Source of the DNA: Rhizophagus sp. LPA8_4_AMF
Taxonomy: Eukaryota > Glomeromycota > Glomeromycetes > Glomerales > Glomeraceae
NCBI GenBank assembly: GCA_021464525.1
Contig: JADRCO010000137.1
Location: 1-49,839, forward strand
DNA length: 49,839 nucleotides
Reading direction: 5' to 3'
The notes under the pieces are model-generated. The model was not told where the DNA came from. It made no database searches and was given only the letters and a program-made list of their open reading frames with translations. Shown one piece after another: positions 36,264-49,789 of the stretch. Made by a program: the position numbers and the translations under genes. Each line of letters opens with the position of its first letter. Position 1 is the first letter of the stretch.

Positions 36264-37891
36264 TTACTCATTGACTTCAATTGATGATGATCTGGAAGAA
36301 TTCGATAACCCACTAACCAATTTACGAAGACCTCTACGTCCACTAATACTATTACCGCCACCAAAAGCAAAGCTATATGAAATTGGAGAAGATGGTTCTA
36401 TGCTACTTTCAGGTTCAACAGTGAAAGTAACCATTTTCTTTCTGTTATTTTTGCCGCTATTTGTGTCTAAATCATTGAGATTATTTATTTCTTGATTATT
36501 ATTATTATTATTATTAATTTCTCTGTTACCCTCATTATTTATTAATTTATTTTTTCCTTTTATCATCGAATTTGTCAGTCCATTGAAAAAAGAACCTAAT
36601 TTCTCCGAAAAGTCAGGTAAAATATTGGCGAAAGGATGATCAATTTCTTCATCTCCCACGGTCGGACTATAATCTTCGTGACTTGTTTCGTAATCGTCGG
36701 ATCGTAGAATGCTTACGGAAAATGGTGAATAGTCTTCCATCTTTGATTCATTGTCTCTTAATATACTTCGCCTTGAGTAGCGGCGGCCGAGTAAGTTAGT
36801 GGGTCTTCGGCCGTAGTTTGATCTTTGGAAGTGGTGGGCGGCCTATAAGTCAGTATTTTTTATTATTACGTTTTTTATATATATTTATATACGTCATGAC
36901 AGTCATATTTTCGAATTTTTTCATTTGATCGGTAATATATTATCAAAACGTATACAAAATCAATACTCACAAATCTTCTTCAAAATCCGTTACTTCATCA
37001 TAATCTTCTTCATGTATTTCGCTTGCTATAAACCTCTCATGTGGATTACGAGGTTTATTTAGTGAAATATTTTGCTCTTCGTCAATAGATTCATTTCTTT
37101 GACTCGTGGTGGATAATTCAGTCAAAGATTCACCATCAAAATTTACAGAGTATATAGTTCTAGATGAATCGGTTATTTGTCCATCATCCCCATCGTCGTC
37201 ATCATCAATGGTAAAAAAAGAATCTTTATTATTGGCTGCAGCTTGATCTGGTGTTATCAAGCCTTTAGCAAGCGCTGCTTCTGTGGCTGCCTGACGTTTT
37301 CTTATAATATCATCCTCCTCTAAACGTCTTGCTTCCTCTTCTTCTGCGATTAGCTGCTCGTCAACATCTTGATCATCTTTTACCTATATAAATAAATAAA
37401 AAAAATAAATTCAGTCTTGTATTTTTAATGAGTGATCATATATTGATTAAATATACAACGTCAATGTATATAAATAATAATAATAATAGAAAAATAATAA
37501 TAAACTAATCGCTATTAATTAATTTTAAAAAATATTTTTCTTTTACCTGTCCACTAATTAATTCCGTGAATTTACTAATTTGTTCATCGGGTAAAAACTG
37601 TGCATCCTGAGTTTGTAAATTATCTTCATCATCCAGTAAATTACTAACACGTCCTGTTGAAGCAGAGGCTTCTTCATTAGGTGTTACCATGTTGGTTACT
37701 CTTCGATAACCTTGTGAATTAGCAAATGGTGAACGTGTAAGAAATGCGCCAATAGATTCAGAATCTTGCCCTGCTAACAAGCTTTCGAACTCGAAGTTAT
37801 CATCATCTTCATAAGAGTAGTGACTAAATGGAGGTTTTGAATCTCCTCGAATAGGAAGGCAAGGACATGTCTTGTTAAGACAAGCCCACAT
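36264..37891 (-). CDS. unrecognised acidic protein with Cys-rich N-terminus
   Basis: Modelled exons on the minus strand: 37891-37547, 37383-36994, 36842-36264, giving 437 aa. The N-terminus MWACLNKTCPCLPIRG has three Cys near Pro and could be palmitoylated (inference). The middle has acidic runs (YEDDDNFEFE, DEQLIAEEEEARRLEEDD, IDDDDDGDDG) and a short helix RKRQAATEAALAKGLITPD. The C-terminal part is basic then Ser/Asn-rich, with seven Asn in a row and SSPISYSFAFGGGNSISGRR. It is mostly disordered and I cannot name a family. Two competing donors end exon 2. GTAACG (36993) keeps the long frame. GTGAGT (about 36974) with the same acceptor gives a short tail LPPTTSKDQTT ending GEVY-stop. The gene is head-to-head with histone H3, 468 bp apart. 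The stop codon overlaps a GTAAGT, so a further intron is conceivable. Confidence 0.7.
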
Positions 37892-38359
37892 TTTCACTTA
37901 TTTTTTTCCCCCCCTTTATTTCAATTCCAAATAATATCTTTTACTTATTAAATAAAAAAATTTTTAAACTATATAAAAAAGGAACGAAATCTTCTTTATT
38001 ATTTAAGAGATGGAATGACAAATCTGAATGTGAAAAAAAAGAATATTGGAATTATAACCTTTGGAATCAAAAATAATTTAACTGATGGTTACCGATATAA
38101 GTAATTCGTATTACTTATTTTTGTACTTTACCATGTTTATAATAGTTTCAATTTTATCCCGCCTTTTACCGGCAAATTGTAATTCGGAAGTTTTTTATAT
38201 TATCTATATACTTATTTTGGCTTTTTGTGTGATATAAATTATTACCTTTTTCCACAAAATTTTCACATATACCCCGAATTTTCCTTTTTTTTTTCCTTCA
38301 AAAAAAATTTTTTAACAGGCACAACATATTTCTCATTTTTAGCACATTAACCTAAAGAT
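37892..38359. promoter_or_regulatory. bidirectional promoter, acidic protein gene / histone H3
   Basis: 468 bases between two divergent start codons. It holds a GC-richer patch (CCCGCCTTTTACCGGC near 38158) and AT-rich flanks. No canonical histone promoter box recognised. Confidence 0.45.
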
Positions 38360-39125
<766 letters not shown>

Positions 39126-39980
39126 TTAATGGTCTTTATATCGATATTATTACTTTGGAATTTATAATAAATAATAATTAAACATATGTTTATTTTATTA
39201 TTCTTCTACCTTCTTTACACATAGAATACTGGGGGAAATTATTCAGCTAATTATTATGTCGTGAAAATAAAAGCATAACATAGTTCATTTTATTTCGCAT
39301 GTAAAAAATATATACAGTAAAATTTATAAATAATAAAATATTGAAATTATTAATGCTAAAGAGCTCCATGCCATGAAATTAATTATAAATGATATATATT
39401 AAATAATATATATTAAAATAATTATCACATGTTTAAATATCACATATGAAATTTTTGTGTCCCAAAAAAACATTGCGATGATATAATAAATTCGGAAAAA
39501 TATGATAATTACGTATTTTTATTGTACAGAACTTGTTTAAAAAATATAGGTGCATGAAGCAGGGAAAATTTTTTTAAGTTTGAAGACAAAAAATTTAAAC
39601 AAAGACTCAAAATCTAAACGACAATCAAAACCCCAAAATCACGCAGAATTTTTTTAACAAGTAACAATCTTCCATTCTCACAAAGATGTATTATTTTAAT
39701 GCATTATCTCATATTTATAAGATAAATAGAAAGATATCAAAAATCATCATCTAGTTAATCAAAATCAAAAATCTCTTGAAAGTTGGGGAATAACCTATTA
39801 TAAAAAGGGATACAAATAATAATGTCGATGAGAATGATTGACATAACAGATATATAGCCAATGATAAAGCTAAAGACAAAACGTGGTAATTTTGACATGT
39901 ATCATGAAAAAACCGTTGGTTGTTTCGCTTTATAATGAATTTTGTATACCATATTATATATATAGATAATTAATGGGCGT
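39126..39980. other. H3 3' flank and AT-rich spacer
   Basis: No gene seen. The H3 3' end has no animal-type histone stem-loop that I can find. Confidence 0.5.
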
Positions 39981-39985
39981 TTTAA

Positions 39986-40035
39986 TATCGGTTTTCATCG
40001 GTCCTTATTGGTCAAAGACCGATATTATTTTTATA
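39986..40035. repeat. TAATATCGGT...ACCGATATTA inverted repeat
   Basis: Perfect 10-bp arms around a 26-base loop that itself contains ATCGGTCC and TTGGTCAAAGACC. It shares the ATATCGGTC/GACCGATAT word with the hairpin at 22021-22077. It sits directly beside the expected 3' end of the CENP-X gene. Confidence 0.55.
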
Positions 40036-40037
40036 GT

Positions 40038-40606
40038 ACATTAAAAGGTCTCGCATATTTTTAATAGCCCAACCTCCTTATATCGTATTAATAAGAAATT
40101 CATTACAAAGCGAAACTAACTGTATACGGTATATATAAGATGCGATAATAACTACCTTTTCTAAGTGTCCAACTTCTAATTTTATCAAGGATCCACCCCC
40201 AGCTTCATTCATAGCTTCATTAGTTGCACGTATAACAGCTTCTACCGAAAATACAAAATGAGCATAATATCGGTATAAAATAATTAATGTTACTAACTTA
40301 CGAGTAGTAAAAATACGTAAATATTCAGCTGAAAGGATCAATGCTTCTTTTCCCACTAAAAATTATGAAAGGATTATTTCCTATGGTATTAATTAATCAA
40401 CAAATAACGTTACATAGTCGGTCATGAAAAACAAACGGACCTTTTGTCTTTGGGTTCTTCCAAGAAGTTTTGAAAATATCGTGCAATACTTTCTAAATTA
40501 CAAATATATGCGAATAAGAAATTTCAAAACGTTTAAAACGAAGTATCGACCTAAGAGCTCTTACAGTATTAAAGGTAAGTATCTCTTTTTCTTCTTGTGA
40601 AGGCAT
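40038..40606 (-). CDS. centromere protein X / MHF2 histone-fold protein (3' end uncertain)
   Basis: Exons on the minus strand: 40606-40565, 40492-40441, 40355-40302, 40241-40156, in phase. They give MPSQEEKEILTFNTKVLHDI, FKTSWKNPKTKVGKEAL, ILSAEYLRIFTTQAVIRATN, KLEVGHLEK. This is the CENP-X/MHF2 pattern (xxxFxDPKTKxxxDAL...AEYLRIFVxEA...LEVxHLEK). The family then ends with ILPQLLLDF. Here the best next exon after a TATAAG acceptor (about 40080) would read EVGLLKICETF-stop, which does not match, so the true last exon is unresolved or was lost by insertion of the adjacent inverted repeat. CENP-X pairs with CENP-S at kinetochores and with FANCM/Mph1 in DNA repair. A TCACGTGA lies 92 bp upstream of the ATG. 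Confidence 0.8.
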
Positions 40607-40697
40607 TATGATGACGCGCCCAAGAAATACAAAAAATTTATCAACCACCGCAGCAAAGATATATTTATAACCTAATTCCTAATTGGCCCATATACTT

Positions 40698-40705
40698 TCA
40701 CGTGA
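40698..40705 (-). promoter_or_regulatory. TCACGTGA octamer upstream of CENP-X
   Basis: In gene orientation ATCACGTGAA, 92 bp before the ATG, similar to sites before IMP3 and Mss51. Confidence 0.45.
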
Positions 40706-40944
40706 TGATTTTATACGTTGCACCCAGATACATTAACAGTTAATTATCGTTATTATAACTTTTTATTAAAACAAAAATGAGTAATAAATAATTATATACT
40801 TTAATATTATATCATTAATATTCTTCTAAATTTTAATTAAAAAACCAGTCTTCAGCAAATATATAATAAAATCTTTGATTTGTACGTGTAATATAACATG
40901 CAGTAAATTTGTAGTAAATTTACGAACTTAACTTTATTATGACT

Positions 40945-41788
40945 TTAGAAATCCATATCCACACCAACACCGCCAGTACCCCCAACTGATGTATTAACAG
41001 GTTCCCGAGTAGGTTGTTGGATACCTTGCACAACTTGTGGTTCTTGTTCGACCATTGATTTTTGTTCTCTAGGTATTACCAAGGCTCTTGCACGACCCAA
41101 ATCTTCCTGTTTAATCGATTAATAATTTATAAGATAATTTTCGATATAAAATATTAAATAACTCAGAATTTATTATGTACCATGAATTTTGTTCTAAGAT
41201 AACCAACTTCCGTAATTAAATCATTCAAAGCTTTCGCTACCATAGCTTCAGGTTTTGTTTCATTGGTTGTTTGAACTCTTATGATCACATTATGTTCTAA
41301 CGGGTGTGGAATTTTATAACCAGCAAAAATAACTTGTGGCTCTTGTAACAATTTGCTATCAGAAAGAAAAAGAAAGTAAACCAGTTAATTATAGGATAAA
41401 AATAGAGTTGATAATAAAACACTAACTTACTGTCTAATTACGTTTCCCATAGTATGATCCTCTCTAAATATCTCAAAAGTCGCCGCATTTTGCACTTTGG
41501 TATCTGGTGTAATTTTCATCCTATGAAGTATATGATTATTTAAAGTGTCAATTATTAAACAGAAATCTTTTATGATGCCTAACTATAAATTTTTTACTCC
41601 AGAACCAAAAGTTGAGTAATTGATCAGTTTAAAAATTGAAAAGTTTCTATGAACACTTTGAATAATTTGATAAAGATCTATCAAAATAATGTAGTTATTC
41701 TTGGACAACGTGCAAATTACGGATTGATTACGAACTTTTGTGAGCCCGGAGGCAAATAAAATACATCAAACCGATCTGGTGCATTCAT
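40945..41788 (-). CDS. RPB11: RNA polymerase II subunit RPB11
   Basis: Exons on the minus strand: 41788-41736, 41520-41431, 41355-41181, 41106-40945, in phase, 159 aa. It opens MNAPDRFDVFYLPPGSQK and continues KITPDTKVQNAATFEIFRED, HTMGNVIRHKLLQEPQVIFA, GYKIPHPLEHNVIIRVQTT. The TxEIxREDHTxGN and GYKxPHPLEH blocks are the RPB11/RPAC2 dimerisation fold that pairs with RPB3 in the polymerase assembly platform. Intron 1 uses a GTTCGT donor (AA|GTTCGT): it is the only one that keeps the conserved spacing. The last about 50 residues (Gln/Pro/Val/Gly-rich, ending VGVDMDF) extend beyond the usual family end. Confidence 0.95.
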
Positions 41789-41989
41789 TTTTGAGAACTT
41801 TTTTGTTGAATTGAAAAATAAAAAAAATGGAGAGTGATATTTTATTATTTATTTAATTATTTTTATTGATCTGCATGATGTCATGCACAGTAAAACTTTA
41901 TCAGGGGTAAATTTACCCCAGTAAATAATATTATTAAATTATTTAAGTACAAAAATGATTATTGATACCATCTATTCATCTATTGTATT

Positions 41990-43494
<1,505 letters not shown>

Positions 43495-43706
43495 TCGTCT
43501 TCTTAATATTATGTAAAGTGGAACTAGTAAAAATTAGCATTATTAAGAAAATAAATAAAATAAAAATAAAATAAAGAACATTCTGACATTTTTAGCCTTA
43601 TAATATAAATTTACGGTACGACAGTACATCCTAGAATCACGTGCCTACTGATTTTTGATATATAGTAAAAAAAAAAAAAAAGAAATCTGAAAGAATTTCT
43701 CCCGAA
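43495..43706. promoter_or_regulatory. 212-bp bidirectional promoter, dehydratase / Mss51, with CACGTG
   Basis: Two divergent start codons 212 bp apart. ATCACGTGC at 43636-43644 lies 63 bp before the Mss51 ATG, and a GATATATAG TATA-like word is at about 43656. An A run of 14 follows. Confidence 0.5.
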
Positions 43707-45077
43707 ATGTCCTTTTTGAAATGTCGCGTTTTAAACATTCCTCGATTAAATCGATTAAATAAATTTTTCTTAAATAGTTCAGTGTTAGTTAGACATAATT
43801 TTTTGGTTCGCAATAATTTTAATACACGTTTAAATAATCGCACATATATTTCACTAAAATCCATATTTTCTCGTCAAAATTCTACTCCTAAACCAATATC
43901 AATTACAAAACCAATCCTTTCCCAAGATAATCTTTTCCATCCCTTATCAGAATCTCCATTTGAAGATCTTCGGCGTCGTTATAAACAAATATGCGTGTAC
44001 GGTTCTTGTCCAGTATGTTTATCTCAAGATAATGAAGTAAAAAATAAACCAAAATATGAATGTCCAGATTGTGGATATCCAACACATTGTTCGTTAGAAC
44101 ATTATCTTCAAGATAAAGAACAACATAAAAATTCAGGAACTTGTTCAATGTTAAGACAAGCCAATGAAGATGAACATGATTTAAGAAGTGATAGAACAAT
44201 GATTGAATTCGACTTTCCAACATCACAACCACTTGATGAACAAGTTAATATGTTAAATTGGGATTTATTTTTTTATACACGTGGATTTCCTAGTATGGAT
44301 AATGATAGATCTGTTAGACATGTGTCAAAATTATTAACATATCCTATTACGATAGCATCAATATTACATGAATATGGTCCTTATACTATTAAAAATCGGT
44401 TAACCGATGAAGGATTAAAATCTTTAACTGCTTTAAGAACTATACTATATCCCAAAGTTATTACTCATGATATTAAAGCCCAAAAACCAACGGAAATTAT
44501 TCGAATTTTTGTGCTGGGAGCACGAGCGGAATCTCTATTACCTCTTCATATTTATTCTCAATTATCCTACTTATTCCCTTTCACTTATTTTCATATTTAT
44601 TTCATTGGTCCTGAATCAATTCCCGGTAATAATAATACATTTCCCACGCATACAAATTATACACCACAACTTTCATTTACATGGTCAACAACTTTTTATC
44701 ATAATTATCATGATTCATTAACACCATTTGATCCATATACAGATGTATTCTTTCTCTTTTCTCCAGGAATTTCACAAACAAACACATGGCATGACACAAT
44801 AATTAAATTATTACAAACCAAATGTGCTATATTTATTACCGGATTTGATCAAGAAGATTTACATAGTGAAGTAAGTGCTATAGAAGAAAAAGGTGAAAAA
44901 GGTGAATATGAATTGGATTGGTTATTAAGACCTGGTGAGAACGTATTTAAAAGCATGAAAAGAGATGTTGATTTAAAAGACGTTAGAGTCGGTGTTTGGA
45001 CGAATTGGGGGATTTTTGGAATAAGAGGAAAGAAATATGATGTTATACTTGAAGGTGATAAATTACCTGAAGAATAA
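43707..45077 (+). CDS. MSS51: Mss51-like mitochondrial protein (MYND-type zinc finger, COX1 expression)
   Basis: Single exon, 456 aa. The N-terminus (residues 1-60) is basic, rich in Asn/Arg/Leu, without acidic residues, and fits a mitochondrial presequence. The zinc finger reads GSCPVCLSQDNEV, YECPDCGYPTHCS, LEHYLQDKEQHKNSGTC, the Mss51 MYND-type set. It contains two Cys-Pro pairs (SCPVC, ECPDC), which in yeast Mss51 bind heme. MLNWDLFFYTRGFPSMDNDR, SVRHVSKLLTYPITIASILH and IFVLGARAESLLP are the Mss51 core. In yeast it activates translation of COX1 mRNA and couples it to complex IV assembly. The ATG chosen is the first in frame and starts the presequence. Confidence 0.93.
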   Translation: MSFLKCRVLNIPRLNRLNKFFLNSSVLVRHNFLVRNNFNTRLNNRTYISLKSIFSRQNSTPKPISITKPILSQDNLFHPLSESPFEDLRRRYKQICVYGSCPVCLSQDNEVKNKPKYECPDCGYPTHCSLEHYLQDKEQHKNSGTCSMLRQANEDEHDLRSDRTMIEFDFPTSQPLDEQVNMLNWDLFFYTRGFPSMDNDRSVRHVSKLLTYPITIASILHEYGPYTIKNRLTDEGLKSLTALRTILYPKVITHDIKAQKPTEIIRIFVLGARAESLLPLHIYSQLSYLFPFTYFHIYFIGPESIPGNNNTFPTHTNYTPQLSFTWSTTFYHNYHDSLTPFDPYTDVFFLFSPGISQTNTWHDTIIKLLQTKCAIFITGFDQEDLHSEVSAIEEKGEKGEYELDWLLRPGENVFKSMKRDVDLKDVRVGVWTNWGIFGIRGKKYDVILEGDKLPEE

Positions 45078-45250
45078 TAAAGTTAATCTATTTATTCATT
45101 ATTAAATTTTGTAAAAATATTTATAACCAATAAATTAATATGCACTGAATAAAATGAATGAACTTGTAATTATGTCAATAAAATTTAATTTGGTTGAAAG
45201 AAAAAAAAAACCAACCATATTTAGAGCGACGGCGTGTGTACACACAATCC

Positions 45251-45906
45251 TTAGCCAGGTCCAACCTAAAAAAAAATAAAAAAAAATAAACATATATATA
45301 TAAAAATAAATATATATATATATATACAATTTCTTATTATTATATTACACAAAGAATTAGTTACCTTTGGGATATCATAATGTTCGGTCATTTCTTCTAA
45401 TTTTCTATTCAGTTCTGCCACACGTTCTTTATGAGATTTACGCGCTGCCTTTTCTACCTTTTCATCCAACTAATTATTTACAAAGTAATTTTCCAAGGAG
45501 AAAAAATGATTAGTAATTAAAAATGAATAAATGACATTTCATTGTACCTCCCACTTTACCATATTAAGGAAATTAATTGCTCACCCTCTTTTTCTGAATT
45601 TCTTCAAACTTTAATTCAGCTTCAGTTTTAGTAACGACCCGAATAGGATTAATCTTTTCTGATGATGCAGAATCATCACTGATTAAATCTTTAGCATAGG
45701 ATTTAAGTTTTTCTTTATCTTTTTTCGTTTTCTTCTTTTTTCTAATAAAATACAAAATAAAAAATTATTAGTTTAGATCAATAGATCTAAAGAACAGAAT
45801 GTGTATAAAACAAAAAAAAAAAATACTTTTTTATTTTATTTGGAATTCCAGAGCCTCCTTTAAGATTTAAAGAGCCACCTGGTACGTTATCGTATAAATC
45901 CGACAT
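45251..45906 (-). CDS. FAM32A family protein
   Basis: Exons on the minus strand: 45906-45827, 45741-45585, 45469-45365, 45265-45251, in phase, 118 aa. It starts MSDLYDNVPGGSLNLKGG, then a Lys-rich run (KIKKKKKKTKKDKEKLKS). The conserved C-terminal block is AELKFEEIQKKRLDEKVEKA, ARKSHKERVAELNRKLEEMT, EHYDIPKVGPG. Human FAM32A has the same plan at 112 aa (LKLKG...KKASKTHKQRV...LTEHYDIPKVSW) and is known as a late spliceosome component that helps exon ligation, in the nucleus. The last exon has five codons only. It is convergent with Mss51: the stops are 173 bp apart. Confidence 0.93.
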
Positions 45907-47565
45907 AATTATTATTCGTTCCCGGTATTATTCTTAAAGAGAGAAATAAATTTAAAAATAGTTTTTCAATGGTTAAATGAAAGTGAAACAAATAAATTAT
46001 AAATTGGCATTTATAGAATCAGGTTTTTTAGATATTACACAAATTTGGAATAGATGTCGTGGAACAATTAATAATTGCTGCGTGGCAACTCACGTTTTGC
46101 TTCGCTATCCGCTTTGGCTTATATAGTTTTTACTTAAGCCTTCGATTACAAGTAAATATTGATATATATTTTATATAATAAATATTACCATTACATTATC
46201 TACCAATCTAAATTTATTTATTAAACAAATAAATCCAAGTGCTAGGTAAATTTTTATTTACTAAAACAAAATAATTTAAATTTTAAAATCTCGTGGTCAT
46301 ACATTTTATTTATAGAATATTCTTAGGACATTTTATTATCATTCGTAGTTTAAAAGGAAAAAATATCGTAATTGGTAATTAGAATTTATATAAAAATTAG
46401 AAAATTGATCCTAATTTAGTCAATGTGAAAGCGGTAACCGAAATCTACAAATTTGAAAAATAGTGTGTGTAAGCAAATTCAACGTAACGTAGATCAAACA
46501 TATATTATGAACAACAAATATTGAACACAAACAAAAAGGATTTTTTTTTTAAAAAAAAAAAGACAATTTATTTATACAATATAAATTATTTTTTATTTTT
46601 TATTTTATTTTTTTTTTTTTTTTTCCTCTCCCTTTTAGTCAATTTTTTTTTTTTTTTTAAAAAAAAAAATAGATATGTTACCCCTGAAAATTATCAACAT
46701 ATAAATGTTCGGGGAATGCGTATGTTAACGGATTAATATTTACGCCTCCAGATGTCATTTATATATATACGGTGCGCCCCGCAAATTTTTTTCAAATCTA
46801 TTGGAACCATTTTTTCTTAATACAATAAATTATAACATAATGTTTATTTAACAATGTTGTAAACTGTACAATTTAGGAAATCTTTTTTAAACCAATCAGC
46901 TTTGATCTCTTATATTGTATGAAGTGTGGACGAAACTTAAAGTAAAAAGTGTAAAGTGTAACGTTATGTTAACGTTAGTGTCTAACTTAATCAATATTGA
47001 TCTGATTATTTCTAGACGTTGTACAAACTTGATTTTTTTGACATTAGACTTGAAGATTTGTTTATTTCCGGCGTCCTTTCCTTATTTCAACTGCTGTTGT
47101 TTTTTTATTTCGGTAGTAATATTCAATAAATGTCGTATTTATAAATTTTTTTTTTTTTTTGGATTTTTGGGCTTATTTATGATGTGTCTCGAAACGGGTT
47201 ACATTGTTCTTTGACTTTCCTTAATTATTCTTTCCCCCTTTCCTAGTTTTCTCCCTTTGGTCCTTTTTTTTCCTTCAACATCATTTATATTACATCATTT
47301 CTACTCTTTTTTTTTTTTCCTTGTCCCGCTTTTTTTTTATTGTTATTTCACTTATTTACCGAATATTTTCCTCATTACAAGTAAAAAGTAAAAAATAGAT
47401 AAAAGCTTCTTTCCCCTTTAATATAATATTCTTAAATCTCGCCTCTTTTCACTTTTTACTTTCCTCTACATCACCACTTTTACTCCTCTTCCTCAATCTC
47501 ACATCTCGAAACCTTTAATCCCATTTAATAAAAAAAGGACTAAATAAATAAAAATAAAGAGAAAA
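45907..47565. other. intergenic between FAM32A and the F-box gene
   Basis: No exon seen. Two T-run/A-run dyads (46541-46561, and 46643-46669). From about 47060 the top strand becomes strongly pyrimidine-rich up to the F-box ATG, fitting a long 5' leader or promoter of that gene. Confidence 0.5.
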
Positions 47566-48303
47566 ATGAACCTTTTACCAACCGAACTATTACATTATAT
47601 TTTTTGTCTTCTTGTCAAGGACCAAAAATCCATATCTTGTTTATCAATAGTATGTCGTAAATGGCATGCTATCACTTTACCAATAATGTACTCTAGACCT
47701 CAAATAACCCGTATAAATAATTTTCATAAATTCCTAAAGATTCCAAATAGTTCTGGATATTTAGTACGAGAAATTGATTTATCAGGTTTATCACATAGAT
47801 GGTCAGAGATCACTGATACTGATATTATTGCTTTGGTTAATTTATGCCCAAATTTAACTTTTCTTGACATAAATTTTTGTCGTCAACTTCATGATTCAAC
47901 ACTTATTCATATAGCAAATCATTTGGGTTCAAATCTTACTACTCTTAATGTTTCACAATGTCCAAAATTTACTGATGTAGGATTTTCCGCTTTGGCTCGT
48001 TCTTGTAAAGTTTTAACTTCTTTAGATTTTTCTTATACCGATATAACTGATAGCGCTTTATCAAAATTTGCTTTAACTTGTCCTACTATAAGATGGTTAA
48101 ATTTAAAATATTGTGAATTAGTAACTGATTTAAGCTTAGATGAATTGAAAAGATGGTGTAAAGAATTAAGATTTTTAGAATTAGAAGGTTGTTTTGGTGT
48201 TCTAAGTGAAGTTGGTGATGAAGATATTTGGGTGACCGAAGAAGAAACTGATGATGATGATGATGACGATGATTATCTTGATCTTGATAATTATGAAATA
48301 TGA
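47566..48303 (+). CDS. F-box / leucine-rich-repeat protein
   Basis: Single exon, 245 aa. Residues 1-45 form the F-box (MNLLPTELLHYIFCLLVKDQ, CLSIVCRKWHAITLPIMY), which binds Skp1 in SCF ubiquitin ligases. About five AMN1-type LRRs follow: LCPNLTFLDINFCRQLHDST, SNLTTLNVSQCPKFTDVGF, SCKVLTSLDFSYTDITDSAL, TCPTIRWLNLKYCELVTD, WCKELRFLELEGC. The C-terminal tail is acidic, with a run of eight Asp coded by GAT/GAC repeats. It would select a substrate for ubiquitination; the target is unknown. It is shorter than many LRR F-box proteins but has a clean start and stop. F-box/LRR genes are numerous in Glomeromycotina. Confidence 0.93.
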   Translation: MNLLPTELLHYIFCLLVKDQKSISCLSIVCRKWHAITLPIMYSRPQITRINNFHKFLKIPNSSGYLVREIDLSGLSHRWSEITDTDIIALVNLCPNLTFLDINFCRQLHDSTLIHIANHLGSNLTTLNVSQCPKFTDVGFSALARSCKVLTSLDFSYTDITDSALSKFALTCPTIRWLNLKYCELVTDLSLDELKRWCKELRFLELEGCFGVLSEVGDEDIWVTEEETDDDDDDDDYLDLDNYEI

Positions 48304-48572
48304 AAAATTTTATTAATTAGCGACAAGATCATTAAATATGTTTAATCATTCCACCAAAGATGTTGGACTGAATGAAACAATGAAGGGGATATAATAGTAT
48401 AAGTCCATAATAACCAGTAATGGTAGGTCCAAATCTGATTTTTTTTCTTTTTGCGAAGAGAATTTGGATTTTGGATTAAGGACAGAAAGGAGAAAAGTAA
48501 CAATTATTAGCTCCACTCCATTATTTATCACGGGTGTATTATAGACTGGGAAACAAACGAAAAAAAAATTAT

Positions 48573-48588
48573 ACACACACACACACAC
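48573..48588. repeat. (CA)n microsatellite
   Basis: About eight CA units in TACACACACACACACAC, followed by TACACATATATG. Confidence 0.85.
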
Positions 48589-49789
48589 ATACACATATAT
48601 GTATATTAGCAATTAATTTAAAGGATATATTTGATGTGAATAGAATAGTTGGAAGGGGAGAAATATTATTGCATTTTTTTCGCATCTTTTGCATTTTTTC
48701 TCTCATTTTTTTCATTATTTTCATTATTCTTTTTCCTCTTTTATTATTTTATTATTTTTTTTATTTTAGACAAAATTTTGATAAAAATGGATTTTTACAA
48801 TTTGACCTTTACAAAACTATTTTATATATATTTTTTCATTATAATATTAATATATTAATAGTAATTATACTAGTAATTAAGTTATTTTTTGTAAGTAGTT
48901 GACTGATTATCTTTCTCATTTTTTTTTTTTAGTTTTACTTTCTTGTACCTTTTTTTTCTTTCTTTTCTGTATTTACAATTTCACATTTTTTAATAATATA
49001 ATAATAATAGTAATAGAAATAAAAAAAATTATAATAAAATCTAATTTTTAATTCATTATCTAATAATAGATCTGAATCAAATATAAGTATTATATACAAA
49101 AATTTGTAAATCATTTGCATTTGGAAATATTGGAAAAAAAAGTAAATTTTTTAATAATTTCTTCCTTATAAAGTAATAATTTCTATTGAATTTTTGCTAA
49201 ATTATTATCATATATTTATATTTAATTTTTATTAAGAAAATTAATAAATCAAAAAGTAAAAAAAATTTATTAATTTTTATTTATGAATATAGTATATAAA
49301 TTTAATATTTTATAAAGTATAGTATTATAAATTAAATAGGTAATTATAAACTTTTATAAATAATATTACAATTATTTAATTGTAATAAATAATTAACTAT
49401 TATAAATTATAATTAACTATTATTATATACAAATAATTAGCATGTAAAATTTTATTTTATAGTAAAAAAAACTTATGAAGTTAAAGCAAATTTACTTATA
49501 TTCCATTATATTAGTAATAAATATAATCTATAACTTTTTTAAAAAAATTATGTGAGCTATTATATAAATATATATAATTATTACTTATTTTATCTATTTA
49601 AATTCTTTAATAATAATCTTTATATTAACAGTCAGTGGAAATGTCACAAGATTAGAAGGGAGTTTTTTTGTACTATGATATTACAATATAAATTATTGGT
49701 ATAGTATAGTCTTGAAGTCTATAGTATATATGTAAAATCCAAAGTTGGTCAAAGTTAGTACAAATGGGTTAAAATCAGCGATCTTTAAA

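Noticed and set aside
44467-44721. Frames overlapping Mss51 on + and -
   Set aside because: Shadows of a long, clearly conserved single-exon gene.
46521-47214. Frames of 71 and 99 codons on +
   Set aside because: Built from poly-Phe/Lys homopolymer runs; the region looks like a promoter or leader.
48346-49120. Several AT-driven frames after the F-box gene
   Set aside because: They arise from T/A runs and a CA repeat, with no conserved text.
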